Shown: positions 11,601-18,598, counted from the stretch's first letter. The stretch: DNA of 64,000 bases from an uncultured Prevotellaceae bacterium (GCA_946410305.1 CAMJZV010000014.1:1-64000), one strand, 5' to 3'. Numbers and translations are program-made. The notes: a model not told the origin generated them from the letters alone.

Positions 11601-13684
11601 TCCAGCGTTACTCACAGAAGTCGCCAGGAGGATCAGAGAAGGGCCTGGAAATCTATCTCGACTTCGACCGACAGGAGCGTCAGAAGAATGGTGACCTCGT
11701 GCTGCAGCCTTACGTGCTGAACAAGAAGGTGAAATACGATAATGACGGTAAAGTCAGTGACAAGCACGACAACATCTTCGTTGAACAGGAAGATGTCATT
11801 ACTCAACTCGTTGACCTCAATGTTGGTGCTCCCGTACAGGCTTATGAGGAGTTGCGCAACCTGAACTTCAGTTTCGTGGGTCGTGACAACCAGTTGCTGA
11901 TCAATATTGACGAGCAGGATAAGCGCATCAACAAACGTAACATCTACGTAACGGTAGCTGATATCCCCGACAAGAATGGTAACTTCATGTCGTCGCCACA
12001 GACGGAGTGTTTCTATGTGAACCGCAATCCGTTGACGTGGGTTAGCAAGAGCATCAATGAGACCATGCTGGAAGGTCAGGAGTACAAGATAAATCTGCAT
12101 ATCCAGAACGAGGGTGGTGCAGCACATACTTATACTATTGAGAACCTGCCGCGCTGGATGACAGTGAACAAGACGACTGACATTGTGGAAGCACAGGGCA
12201 CTGACATCGTGACCGTCACCATCAGCAAGGATATCAACGTGGGAACCTACGACCATATCATTTATCTGACTGATGAGGATGGTCTGTTGGAGCCGTTGGC
12301 TATAGAGCTGACCGTTGAGGGACAGGAACCTTACTGGATTGTTGACCAGAAGATGAAGCGCTACTCGATGAATGTGGTGGCACAGGTCTTTGTGGGTAAT
12401 ACCCTTGTGACTGACTCACGTGACCAGGTGGCTGCCTTTGATGCAAAGGGACGCTGCATGGGTGTCAGCAATGTGAAGTATGATACCAATACGGGGCGTA
12501 GCATGGTCTACCTGACAGTCTATGACAGTACAACGGTGGCTAACCAACTGTCGTTCAACCTGTGGCATTATACGACGGGTAAGATCATGCAGCTGACAGC
12601 TTCGCAATTGATTAAATTTGAAGACCAGAGCATTGTGGGTAGTGTGGCAAATCCCATACAGATGCATGCCGATGACTTGTACCAGCAGAGAATCCACCTT
12701 GAGGAGGGCTGGAACTGGGTATCGTTCAATGTCTATAATGCTGCACTGCGTCAAGTATCAACGGTGCTCAACATGTTCCCGTGGAAGGAAGGTGACATCG
12801 TTACCGAGGACTCGGAAGACTTGACACTGGTATATAAGAACGGCAGGTGGATGAGCAACACCGACAAGAATATCAGTAAGGTAAGCCTGTCGCAGGAGTT
12901 CTGCTACCGCGTGAAGGTTCAGGAATACCAGGAAATTGATATCTGGGGAACCTGCTTCAGAAATCCCGACCAGCGCACCATTCATTTGAAGAAGGGATGG
13001 AACAGTATTGGCTATACCCCGATGGTGAACCTGCCTGTTGCTACGGCACTGACAGAGTACTTCGATGAGGCAATGCCTGGTGATGTCATCAAGAATCAGC
13101 ATGAGTTCGCGATGTTTACCAGTGATGGCGCTGGTAGCGGTGAGTGGCTCGGTTCACTGGAGTATCTGAAACCAGGTCAGGGCTACATGCTCTATCGCCA
13201 GAAGGAAGAAAACTGCTCATTCCGCTATCCGTACTATGAACCAGGATCAACATTCATTGATATGGGTTCTTCACGTGCTGCACGCTTTGCCACGACGATG
13301 AATGTGGTGGCTGAGGCTATTGGCGTAGACCTTGAAGAGGGTGACCGCCTGGTAGCATATGCTGGTGGTGAGGAAGTGGGCTTGGCCGAACTGAAGGTGG
13401 CCAACTCTCAGTTGTTCTATCTCAGCATTGAGGGTGACCAACAGGCACCGCTGTCATTTGCCATTGAGCGTGATGGTGAGATTATCGCTATGACGGATGA
13501 GGCTATGACCTATGAGGCTGATGCCATCATGGGTACTCCTTCGGAGCCTACGCAAATCAACTTCGTACTGTCTGACCAATTGCCACAGGAAGGCTGGTAC
13601 ACACTACAGGGTATTAAATTACAGAATGCACCAACCAAGAGTGGTGTATATATCTATAACGGACATAAACAGGTAATCAAATGA
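2615..13684 (+). CDS. Giant secreted multidomain surface protein (3,689 aa)
   Basis: A signal peptide (LAIVLLLSLQALLPSKAQA) follows the ATG at 2615; the frame extends to a TTG at 2582, but the ATG fits the promoter better. Visible parts in order (rough residues): three related repeats with the pattern FRGIFDGNGHTL ... NLHVTGNVNG ... GGF at 52-210, 642-816 and 859-1019; a fibronectin-III-like unit (1172-1252); two carboxypeptidase-regulatory-like units (1257-1430); a Gly/Ser-rich unassigned region near 1810-1960; an Ig-like unit (about 2562-2610); two LamG-like domains (2617-2766 and 2823-2999); and, near the C-terminus, two copies of a module with VAAFDAKGRCMG / LVAYAGGEEVG separated by paired GWN repeats. 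The end (GVYIYNGHKQVIK) resembles Bacteroidota type IX secretion tails. The stop overlaps the next start. An adhesive or glycan-contacting role is inferred; no enzyme site was seen. Confidence 0.8.
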   Translation: MERKMMNEKRFHKTCNLSSRQIVYLAIVLLLSLQALLPSKAQAADNNDETVVIDGVSYHVLRSSADWTRLGQLVTEANGKSDVNAILDEDFTVTEPLPSNAPFRGIFDGNGHTLYLNIDRGTNNTGAPFLTAAGSTFRNLHVAGNVNGAIHSSGLVSKVANTPNIYFESVWVSANVSTNSRYLGGFLAHSGNASVFMTDCRFDGKLSSTSNELTYAGAFIGWGGDGPWTFHRVYEDGTYSVKGSAGGFCRDSSGNRWWGGNSKSTLCLSSHDWGEMDDSQHKNVKDQNEVVSRMNAEKPGTWQLVGSKAIPVMRRNGLEATFELYDMVPGTDSNELNMLKIPFSCDQQVKWIEANYIDEDGNFKNLGRMEMPKNTYAGFIKVPATEAHYNLTIRAKLLVGEVNVVYDKKNDAVMHNPRNLSAKLLRFKKDTLAYAGTMRLAWRIHNAKYNDVVNGDQFVVLRSLTGKMEDLEQIGSVAMESGDSIYTYDDNKLMEVMTQERLSAGTPQLKYIVIRASAQQLWGLNNNVASDAVNYTLDNLHLLRIQNYTAKWEDQTEHTVKVEWQYADEYGAAWDGRAKMKMLVTSTNREGAPVDSTTYTLTADEMAKCSKVVSLHRSCVNYKIELFIEQSTSPLAMKGETYIEIRTADDWKSFVQKVADAGGTTVKAMLMADITVTDMVGQKESVPFCGVFEGNGHTLTFNKSNGNENYIAPFRYVKNATIRNLHTKGSISSSKQFIAGMIGNTVAGGEVVIESCHSSMEMISSVNGDATNGGLVAVNNANQLTIRNCVFDGSFKGADCNKNGGFVGWLRSKGTLENCLFSPSEISTNVDECATWARNPSNLTLVNCHSTVEYNEFANYFVICSTADWNTFCQKVKNAQGNSNVNAVLAADITISQPVGENNSSPFRGVFDGNGHTLNVNLQSGDYYLAPFKHAKNFTIKNLHVTGNVNGGNYSSGLVGNGNISGTNVISNCWVSATVKSNNMRIGGVLGYNPKYNCTITNSLFDGKLTGSDYNYGASFSALTAYSTTDISNCLENGVYEKFAAIGFCRDSDNGFGYDEKNNWSYNNLAKSVGSMLVEELAAQLGTSNWQVTNERVVPKMASAAIGSVIGKTADEIIFLLGSSYWTKDNSGKVVPITEDKSQVTINPAAPELPTFYYENLGEIDENSLVAQTQQSSVVLTWGNKNDDPVDYYEVWRSDVQDPDNFIRIATQLQETQYEDKTTSPVHQYKYKVRGVNDCEGQHYTDTKVVEGQCVQTATASGFFRFLDGTGIPGQVIYTTLPDGQLKETTTDESGYYVLRDLPYVNATRTEYTISTRLNGYDGSKTIAFGTSAGENVVKDIVLEVESSVKISGYVQYNGTSIPVQGVSFKVGSGANIYEVHTAAGKVTTDHEGKFSFRILPNQSYQIQAYKDGHKFYQDGYFYEDDKDTEKEHTFTVDKAGIYFYDDTRVKMIGRIAGGKEQGAIPLDNSLSRNNLGDDLQMVLTLEGDNASRLVWDIQDKNKKERDEEFVHNAHDKKYEYKTKVHTTINRMVVTPDVHTGEYMVMLPPVKWKIQQITAKGYPTLFQDGQMGDVLDLTDSLTAHSDTIIGSWKNADQNEVNKAVVTYHAKYNRIYHSPVLIDYKQQNFDAFDYFGDHYYSFKNISGDKAKLTLAYGVKKKDWPKGKRDSLETKYVFGYPVFSIDRKYPVKISATEKYYYNNNMKSDTVDVIRLAGGKVTIHNGMVSSIHKDTLRLDSVGEATYLLEAAQTPYLLTGSDALRTVSMTLEMDSTYYEAAPLRAYILNIQQLKGAKEILSYSAPQLVDILRDPPGGSSKATLSKGSTLKYSYQMDMTWSAGASLTIAAGSGLNSFTGVVAAPMGAGGVGGFNVIASNAVSTSIDLVWSGSGNRAFNYTMTTTEDISTSSDPKLVGANADLYIGVDQNIVVKPATAIRVIPDSIFVRMQGQVKSGRLLEIAQGLDDTGGVLHMVRDEVVTYGPVIKSNFVHSQQYIIKQLLPSLSEQIYSLMFTGTKTEAQEQANATGEVVYWSKVDKDHKDFGTDYEVIAPSHATGLEINEVARYQNTMMAWAEMIGQNEEEKLRATELVQNYDLDGAGSVSYSESFTSEYSNTHSLVSPITPMTAQYFDSSVGNTAVNIAAILGPTVAKILGSVFKAKAGETKSGTGSGRDEDGHMVVEVSAVGVTFKFGLVPSMSFNVKPKDTETHSYSRKESFTIGMDKKSSLNFDVYRVKTVSEGLSGYDDVFLSNDFFDRTEDNYEYLKRDLDLDNYKNTKSFVYRTRAGATCRPWENERKTLFYNPGTVLDERTKKIENPVIKMDKQSVSGVPFGEPARFKLYLSNESEQPEAAYIYFNLYLNETTNPHGAKLMVDGMPLSGNGRTIEVHPGQVTEKTLEVYAGEAFDYEGLTIGFFSQNDVDIYQEASFDVHYLQTAGAVAITTPGDKWIMNCDAPQENGKGWYLPVVISGFNKNQHNFDHIEFQYKESTRGDDYWTNLCGYYADSTIYVAASGTKEMIPENGNITTRFFGEGTVMEKAYDLRAVLFCRNGNSFLTYESKVLSGVKDTRRPELFGSPEPKDAVIGAGENIIFNFSEDIEYNYLQSTTNFQVMGETNESNILEAPSLQFGGSGYAYSEARRNFADKSVTIEVMIKPDELNDDMPIFSHGSDGKLLQLWVTKDKKLKAVVDDSVLVGKNVIDFKSFKRVALVLDNEKKKIYLYSDGQDAVLNDVTYSGYGQIVFGATNLSDIAKVSYFKGRMLQGRIWNRALDLATLNSYGNQLLTGYEMGLTDYYPMNEGSGNYATDLAQGAHLMLEGASWALPRGMSLKLDKNKVNEKTQMKGLQLKNEYFSEFNEEKDYTLMFWFRTVDKTGTLFSSGSGRKTDVGAKNNFFIGLEDQTLKYRTNGHEYELGDHYCDDVWHHYAMTVNRVRKVASIYLDNKLKAQFVTDSLGSLASTNYYLGNMVWQEEGLENDKTLQDNALTGYIDGFALFKQALPTTLIQRYSQKSPGGSEKGLEIYLDFDRQERQKNGDLVLQPYVLNKKVKYDNDGKVSDKHDNIFVEQEDVITQLVDLNVGAPVQAYEELRNLNFSFVGRDNQLLINIDEQDKRINKRNIYVTVADIPDKNGNFMSSPQTECFYVNRNPLTWVSKSINETMLEGQEYKINLHIQNEGGAAHTYTIENLPRWMTVNKTTDIVEAQGTDIVTVTISKDINVGTYDHIIYLTDEDGLLEPLAIELTVEGQEPYWIVDQKMKRYSMNVVAQVFVGNTLVTDSRDQVAAFDAKGRCMGVSNVKYDTNTGRSMVYLTVYDSTTVANQLSFNLWHYTTGKIMQLTASQLIKFEDQSIVGSVANPIQMHADDLYQQRIHLEEGWNWVSFNVYNAALRQVSTVLNMFPWKEGDIVTEDSEDLTLVYKNGRWMSNTDKNISKVSLSQEFCYRVKVQEYQEIDIWGTCFRNPDQRTIHLKKGWNSIGYTPMVNLPVATALTEYFDEAMPGDVIKNQHEFAMFTSDGAGSGEWLGSLEYLKPGQGYMLYRQKEENCSFRYPYYEPGSTFIDMGSSRAARFATTMNVVAEAIGVDLEEGDRLVAYAGGEEVGLAELKVANSQLFYLSIEGDQQAPLSFAIERDGEIIAMTDEAMTYEADAIMGTPSEPTQINFVLSDQLPQEGWYTLQGIKLQNAPTKSGVYIYNGHKQVIK

Positions 13685-14448
13685 AAATAGGAAAGATCAT
13701 GATACTCGTCGCAGTCCTCACTATGGCGTGGGGCTGCTCGTCAGACGATGAGGAGAAGTTGGAGGGCTCTACGTTTATAGCGTCAGAGAAGCCTAAATGG
13801 CTTGCCAACGTGATTGGCAATGATGATAAGCCCCAATGGGAAGCTCCAGACCCGTTGAAGTATGAGAGTTCCATGTTCATTATGGTCAAGCTAGAACAAA
13901 GGTTAGTGGGAGTCTCTACCGATAACGACATGATGACGGTGCTTATCAATGGTGAATGTCGCGCTGTGCCTGCTGTACGTCAAATTGATAATTTCAATAG
14001 CTACTATTTCGTACTGAAGGTTCGTGGCAACAGCAAGGACCGTGATGTGTCTTTCTCGCTTTGCTACTATTGTGCTATGCTTCATCAACTGTTTATTCTG
14101 ACAGGAGAAGGGAGCTTTGCCGCAGAGCGAACATATGGTGTTGAAGAAGATTACATTCCGCCCTTGTTCAAGGGTAATACGAAATTCCCCATTCAGTTTA
14201 AACAGTTAATCCATTTACCAGAGAACGCTCCCTTTAACCAATCCAAGGATGATCGTGTAGCAGTCTTTGTAGGTGACGAATGTCGCGGTCAGGGAGAACC
14301 TGACTATCCTTTCTACGTATTCTGTACTAATGAGAACGAAACACTGCAAGTGCGCTATTACAGTGCAGAGAAGGGTGGTATCTATACGCTGAAGCAGACT
14401 ATGGTTCCCACAAAGGATGAGGAACGGGAGTCCACTATCGCATTTTAA
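13681..14448 (+). CDS. Lipoprotein sharing a module with the giant surface protein
   Basis: The 255-residue product has a lipoprotein signal (TMAWGC, Cys 20) followed by acidic SSDDEE, a pattern often linked to surface export of lipoproteins in Bacteroidota. It seems to hold two copies of one module: residues about 62-130 (VGVSTDNDMMTVLINGECRA) and about 170-245 (DRVAVFVGDECRGQGEP). The same pattern, an aspartate-rich turn before VAxF/VxING then G-x-CRG, occurs twice near the C-terminus of the giant protein just upstream. The ATG overlaps the stop of that gene (ATGA), so translation is likely coupled. It probably docks with or anchors the giant protein; this is inference. I do not recognise a named family. 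Confidence 0.7.
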   Translation: MKIGKIMILVAVLTMAWGCSSDDEEKLEGSTFIASEKPKWLANVIGNDDKPQWEAPDPLKYESSMFIMVKLEQRLVGVSTDNDMMTVLINGECRAVPAVRQIDNFNSYYFVLKVRGNSKDRDVSFSLCYYCAMLHQLFILTGEGSFAAERTYGVEEDYIPPLFKGNTKFPIQFKQLIHLPENAPFNQSKDDRVAVFVGDECRGQGEPDYPFYVFCTNENETLQVRYYSAEKGGIYTLKQTMVPTKDEERESTIAF

Positions 14449-14477
14449 AGTAATAACATTAAAACGAAATAACAACA

Positions 14478-16190
14478 ATGAAAAAGAAAATCTCACTATG
14501 GATGTTGACTGCTGTCCTCTTTACAGGAGGCATCATGGCGCTGAGCAGTTGTTCACATGACAAGGACGACTATGTGAAGAAACCCTATGACATGACGGAC
14601 GAAGAACGCATCAGGTATGCTGAGCAGGTCTTGGGTGTAAAGCTTGACAGGAATCAGAATTGGATACTGACCGAGCAATATGACCTGAAGGTCACTGCTA
14701 ATGCTGACCTTGAGGATATTGTAGAGGTGGCAATACTTGACGGTAGCCCCTATGCAGGTTCCACACACAAGCTTGCTTACGCTAATGTAAAAAATAATGA
14801 GTCGGTAACACTCTCGTTCCGTGCGCCTTCAGCAGCGGAACTGCTCTATGTCGCTTGTCTGACGAAAGGCGGACTATGTATAGCACGTCCTTTCCAGCCA
14901 GGTACTGATGTGGAGATGTCGTTCCGCGATAATCTGGCATCTGCCAACAAAACTCCTCGCCATGCGCCAAACCGTCGAAGCATGACAGGTCCTTTGGAAC
15001 CTGATACGGAAAAGGACTATATCATCGACTATCCCAGTTTCTATCGTGCCGTCGAGAAACTGCTTCCTGAAGGTCAGGACAACCGTTCTGTCATTGGCAG
15101 TCACGACTATACCAATACCCTTCAGGTGCGCGAGAACCTTTATCAGATCTACGACCTGCCCATCTTCTTCATTGGTGGTGACAACCAGACCGATATTCAC
15201 CTGCTTTATACATGGTATCCGCAGGGTGAGCCATCTTATCAGGAGTCGTTCCTCATCAACGACAGCTATGATGGCACTGGCACGGTAGCAGAGAAGATTG
15301 ACTTTAAGAATTGGAGAGTGAATGGCCACTATCTGCAATGTCGTCGCCTGACAGAAGACAGAGAAATTGACAGGCAGTTTAGTCCTGGTGATAAGCTGGT
15401 TCTTCAGTTGGCCAAGGGCGAGCAGCTGATGGAAGATGCAGACAAGCGTGTCAAGGTCTTTATGCTGAATGGCTATGTATTCATCGCCTGCGAGGATGGT
15501 GAAGGCGAGAACTGTGACTGGGACTATAACGACCGCATCTTCTGGATGTCGTATGGTGCTGAGCGTATTGAGAAGGCTAAGATGGTGCCCTTCCCACCTG
15601 AGCCCATGAAGCCACAAGTGTGGACCTATGCCTGGGAAGACCGCGACAAGGGCGACTACGACATGAACGACTGCGTGATAGAGGTGCAGGAGAATGAAAA
15701 CGATAAGAATAAGCTCGATGTGACCCTTGTGGCACTGGGTGGAGCCCGCAGACTGTGGCTGGGCTTTGACAATAAGAATGCGACAAACTACAATGACTAT
15801 ATCCATGTCTTTGAACAAGAGTTGCACGAAGTGTTAGGCATTCCTGTCGGTCAGATGGCCAATACGGGTAATGGTACGCGCACAGTCGATCCCATAAAGG
15901 TTACCATTGCCAAGCCTGCAGGCTTCGACTTCCAGACGTGCTCGTTTATTCTCGGTGCTATGTTCAAGGAGGATCAGCAGGGTGTCTATGAGAATGACTA
16001 TTATGCCATCAAGATTGCGACAGCAGGGCAAGACCCTCATGGCATCATCATTCCTGGCCAATGGCAGTGGCCTACGGAGACAACCTGCATCAAGGAGGCC
16101 TATCCAGACTTTAACACGTGGGCTAGCGACCACACGAAAGCTAAGGACTGGTATAACAATCCCAAAGCAGGCAAGGTTGTAAAACGGTAA
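14478..16190 (+). CDS. LruC domain-containing lipoprotein (DUF4842-like)
   Basis: The 570-residue protein has a lipobox (LSSCS, Cys 25) and an N-terminal region with the MTDEERIRYAEQVLGVKLD motif seen in Bacteroidota LruC-domain proteins. The C-terminal half carries CDWDYNDRIFWMSYG and DYDMNDCVIEV, Asp/Asn-rich turns that could bind calcium, and ends in WQWPTETTCIKEAYPDFNTW ... KDWYNNP, typical of the DUF4842/LruC C-terminus. Such proteins are cell-surface or secreted and often lie near large adhesins or fimbriae; the biochemical role is unknown. It begins 29 nt after the preceding lipoprotein and ends 15 nt before the Cache gene, so all four genes look co-transcribed. Confidence 0.75.
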   Translation: MKKKISLWMLTAVLFTGGIMALSSCSHDKDDYVKKPYDMTDEERIRYAEQVLGVKLDRNQNWILTEQYDLKVTANADLEDIVEVAILDGSPYAGSTHKLAYANVKNNESVTLSFRAPSAAELLYVACLTKGGLCIARPFQPGTDVEMSFRDNLASANKTPRHAPNRRSMTGPLEPDTEKDYIIDYPSFYRAVEKLLPEGQDNRSVIGSHDYTNTLQVRENLYQIYDLPIFFIGGDNQTDIHLLYTWYPQGEPSYQESFLINDSYDGTGTVAEKIDFKNWRVNGHYLQCRRLTEDREIDRQFSPGDKLVLQLAKGEQLMEDADKRVKVFMLNGYVFIACEDGEGENCDWDYNDRIFWMSYGAERIEKAKMVPFPPEPMKPQVWTYAWEDRDKGDYDMNDCVIEVQENENDKNKLDVTLVALGGARRLWLGFDNKNATNYNDYIHVFEQELHEVLGIPVGQMANTGNGTRTVDPIKVTIAKPAGFDFQTCSFILGAMFKEDQQGVYENDYYAIKIATAGQDPHGIIIPGQWQWPTETTCIKEAYPDFNTWASDHTKAKDWYNNPKAGKVVKR

Positions 16191-16205
16191 TCATCATAAA
16201 CAATA

Positions 16206-17123
16206 ATGACACAAGTTAACAGATATTCTATCACACTTATTGTTGCAGCCGCTATCATCATAGAGGTGTTAGGGGCTGCACAATATTTTATGGCTCGCAA
16301 TGGCGCTAAACAGGAGATGCTGGAAAAAGCCCAGCGTGACATGCAGGAAAGCCAGCGAGTAGCCATAGTAAAAACTGAAGTAGAAACAGCGCTGAAAAAT
16401 GCTGAACAAAGCATCCATCTGACGCTTGGCAACCCTGAAACCAGCTATAGCATCGCTTCACGCATCATCCAAGTGAATCCACACATCATCGGCGTAGGCG
16501 TTGCCTTTGTTCCAAACTACTACAAAGATAAGGGCCGTAACGGCCTCTTCCTGCCATACACCTACGACGACCAACCCAGTATTACCTATAAAGGCAAACG
16601 CACTGGCGATGCCCACATACAGACACGCATACCGAATTTTGATTATACCAAGCGTGACTGGTACAAAACGGCGATGGAAGGAAAACGCCAATGGACAGAA
16701 GCATATGTCGGCGAAGGTGGTATCAACGTACTGATGTGTACCTATTCTATTCCTATTAAGGATAAAACTGGACATACGGCTGGCGTACTCTTTGCCGATG
16801 TGACGATGGAGGATGCTACCATCATGATGAACAAGATGAACCATGGAATCCGCAAAGGCAGCTACGTCATTCTGGGCATCCAAATTATCAGCTTCTTGCT
16901 CATGGGCTTCATCATCTGGCGTGCCGCAGTAGCCTCGCGCCGTTATAAGGAACAGTTTGTAGACCGTGAGAAAAGTCACCTCATCACGCAGGTAGAGAAG
17001 ATGCGTGAGGTAAACAACCGCCTGACAAGACGTAACCAAGACCTAGCCCAGAAGGTGGCTGACCTACAGGCACGCCTCAACACACAAATGCGTCAGGGCG
17101 CTGACCAGCACTGGTTTGGCTAA
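16206..17123 (+). CDS. Cache-domain membrane protein with cytoplasmic coiled coil
   Basis: The 305-residue protein has a membrane helix at about 8-29, an extracytoplasmic Cache domain (40-215; KRDWYKTA at 149-156, followed by VLFADVTMEDA), a second helix at about 219-239 and a charged cytoplasmic coiled coil at about 248-296. There is no HAMP, kinase, cyclase or chemoreceptor signalling region. It is the last gene of the giant-protein operon, 15 nt after the LruC gene. It resembles the Cache proteins at 721-1695 and 55013-56521 in layout. It may report a ligand to a separate partner through the coiled coil. Confidence 0.75.
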   Translation: MTQVNRYSITLIVAAAIIIEVLGAAQYFMARNGAKQEMLEKAQRDMQESQRVAIVKTEVETALKNAEQSIHLTLGNPETSYSIASRIIQVNPHIIGVGVAFVPNYYKDKGRNGLFLPYTYDDQPSITYKGKRTGDAHIQTRIPNFDYTKRDWYKTAMEGKRQWTEAYVGEGGINVLMCTYSIPIKDKTGHTAGVLFADVTMEDATIMMNKMNHGIRKGSYVILGIQIISFLLMGFIIWRAAVASRRYKEQFVDREKSHLITQVEKMREVNNRLTRRNQDLAQKVADLQARLNTQMRQGADQHWFG

Positions 17124-17131
17124 GCGCCCTA

Positions 17132-17857
17132 CTACATCCATAGCTCTTGGAGCACGCTAATGCTCTTCAGTTCAGGGAACTGGGGAATGTGCAAGCGATA
17201 GTATTGCAACAGCACGTCGACAATGCGGTTGCGCTCTTGATGTGACAGTCGGAACAGGTGCATCGTGGGAAAGTCCATGCGCATGAGCAATTGAATCATG
17301 CGTGCTTCGTCAGGCTGCAGAAAGTCGCGATAGGTAGGAACCTGCTGAGAGAAGGTTGCTGTACGCAGGTTGAAGATACAGCCCTCAGTATAGTCGTCAA
17401 GATTAGGATAGAAACCCAGAAAGCGACTCATGTGCATAAGAAAGGTGAGATGGAAATTGGCATAGCCCGTAGGGGCAGCATCCAACCATTGCATAGAGTT
17501 GAAGATATAGGCAAAGAGCAAATGATCCTGCTGCTCTGAGCGGAGGGCATGATAGAGGAATTCTGCTGTAAAGAGCGTGATGGCCAACTTCTCAGGTGAA
17601 AAAGGTATCGAAGTGTAAGCGGTCAAGATGCGGGCATCTTTCAGCTTCTGTAACTGAGTGCGCTGACGCACGTCACACTCTATCTCCAACAGGGTCATGG
17701 GTTGAAAATACTGTTTCTTCAATTTTCCCTTCGACGTCTTGGGAATGGGTATGGCGAATGACAGTCTGCCCACCTCGCGGGTAAACATTTCTACTATCAA
17801 GCGGGACTCGCCAAACTTGAAAGAATGCAACACTATGGCCTCTGTTTTCACTAACAT
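17132..17857 (-). CDS. recO: DNA repair protein RecO
   Basis: The 241-residue product begins MLVKTEAIVLHSFKFGES, the N-terminal OB-fold signature of RecO, which helps load RecA onto SSB-coated DNA in the RecFOR pathway. The rest is the helical RecO domain; no clear zinc-binding cysteine set is visible. The ATG at 17857 is preferred over an upstream in-frame GTG because it gives the usual N-terminus. A possible -7 box (TAATTTTG, minus strand) lies at 17863-17870. It is convergent with the Cache gene (8 nt apart) and divergent from the tRNA-Glu unit. Confidence 0.9.
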   Translation of the reverse strand: MLVKTEAIVLHSFKFGESRLIVEMFTREVGRLSFAIPIPKTSKGKLKKQYFQPMTLLEIECDVRQRTQLQKLKDARILTAYTSIPFSPEKLAITLFTAEFLYHALRSEQQDHLLFAYIFNSMQWLDAAPTGYANFHLTFLMHMSRFLGFYPNLDDYTEGCIFNLRTATFSQQVPTYRDFLQPDEARMIQLLMRMDFPTMHLFRLSHQERNRIVDVLLQYYRLHIPQFPELKSISVLQELWM

Positions 17858-17909
17858 CGCCCCAAAATTACACAAAAATACGCAATTATTGCATTTTTCT
17901 TTAAGAAAA

Positions 17910-17941
17910 TTTGTCCATTTCACAAAAAAGCACTACCTTTG
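17910..17941 (+). promoter_or_regulatory. Promoter for tRNA-Glu and rpsT
   Basis: TTTG at 17910-17913, a 20-nt spacer and TACCTTTG at 17934-17941 make a near-perfect Bacteroidota promoter. Transcription would begin near 17948, about 50 nt before the tRNA. Confidence 0.75.
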
Positions 17942-17960
17942 CACCCACTTTTGCGCATGC

Positions 17961-17984
17961 TGTTCATTATTCATTGTTCACTAG
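17961..17984 (+). repeat. TTCACTA-type short repeat ending TTCACTAG
   Basis: A degenerate run of TTCATTA/TTCACTA heptads ends in TGTTCACTAG just upstream of tRNA-Glu. The same end occurs at 31883 (reverse), 37022 and 60134. Confidence 0.6.
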
Positions 17985-17996
17985 CGCAGCGAAAGG

Positions 17997-18068
17997 GGTC
18001 CCTTCGTCTATCGGTTAGGACGAGAGATTTTCATTCTCTAAAGAGGAGTTCGACTCTCCTAGGGACTA
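17997..18068 (+). tRNA. tRNA-Glu (anticodon TTC)
   Basis: The cloverleaf folds with acceptor GGTCCCT/AGGGACT, a D arm GTC..GAC, an anticodon stem AGAGA/TCTCT with loop TTTTCAT (anticodon TTC) and a T arm AGGAG-TTCGACT-CTCCT. CCA is not encoded. The 5' end could be one base later. No terminator follows, so it is likely processed from a transcript that also carries rpsT. Confidence 0.93.
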
Positions 18069-18214
18069 CATAAATCTGGCATCTGCACAGCCAAGTGCTA
18101 CCAGCAATGGGGACACGGTGTCAGAGGACTTCGCAAGAAGCCCGCCTAGGGCAGCCCGCAAGAGGCGCAAGACCCACAAGCTTTACATTAATCATTTAAA
18201 CAACAAAAACAAAA
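18069..18214 (+). promoter_or_regulatory. Structured leader between tRNA-Glu and rpsT
   Basis: This 146-nt stretch has no convincing gene but contains compact hairpins: GACA-CGG-TGTC, a CTTC-GCAA-GAAG stem capped by a GNRA tetraloop, and CGCC...GGCG enclosing a GGGC-A-GCCC element. It could be a leader by which S20 controls its own synthesis, or a tRNA-processing spacer. The role is inference. Confidence 0.4.
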
Positions 18215-18466
18215 ATGGCAAATCACAAGTCAAGCCTGAAGAGAATTCGTCAGGACAAGAAAAAGGCAGAACACAACCACTATTATGCCAAGACCATGCG
18301 TAACGCCGTGCGTAAGCTGCGCGCTATGACCGATAAGGACGAGGCTACAAAGCTGTACCCCACCGTACAGAAGATGCTGGATAAGTTGGCTAAGAACAAC
18401 ATCATCCACAAGAACAAGGCTGCCAACATCAAGTCAAGTCTGTGTGCTCACATCAGCCAGCTGTAA
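18215..18466 (+). CDS. rpsT: 30S ribosomal protein S20
   Basis: The 83-residue basic protein begins [17 protein letters not shown] and contains [18 protein letters not shown], both characteristic of S20, which binds 16S rRNA early in small-subunit assembly. Length and charge are normal. It lies downstream of tRNA-Glu in the same orientation with a structured leader between them, and is followed by a strong terminator. Confidence 0.96.
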   Translation: MANHKSSLKRIRQDKKKAEHNHYYAKTMRNAVRKLRAMTDKDEATKLYPTVQKMLDKLAKNNIIHKNKAANIKSSLCAHISQL

Positions 18467-18495
18467 AAAGCACTCGACAAGACTGAAAAGAATAA

Positions 18496-18528
18496 AAAGC
18501 CGCAAACTATACAGTTTGCGGCTTTTTT
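18496..18528 (+). terminator. Rho-independent terminator after rpsT
   Basis: AAGCCGCAAACT and AGTTTGCGGCTT form a perfect 12-bp stem around a 4-nt loop (ATAC), followed by a T run. It separates rpsT from gyrB. Confidence 0.9.
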
Positions 18529-18598
18529 GATACTACGGAATGCTATTTTTTTGTAGTTTTTTAGCACTAAAAGCATAGCTTTTCTCACTATTTTTTTG

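Noticed and set aside
14874..15827. 317-codon minus-strand frame
   Set aside because: Antisense to the LruC lipoprotein gene and without any motif or promoter.
18118..18303. 61-codon frame overlapping the start of rpsT
   Set aside because: Out of frame with S20, highly basic low-complexity, and lies over the structured leader; S20 itself is certain.
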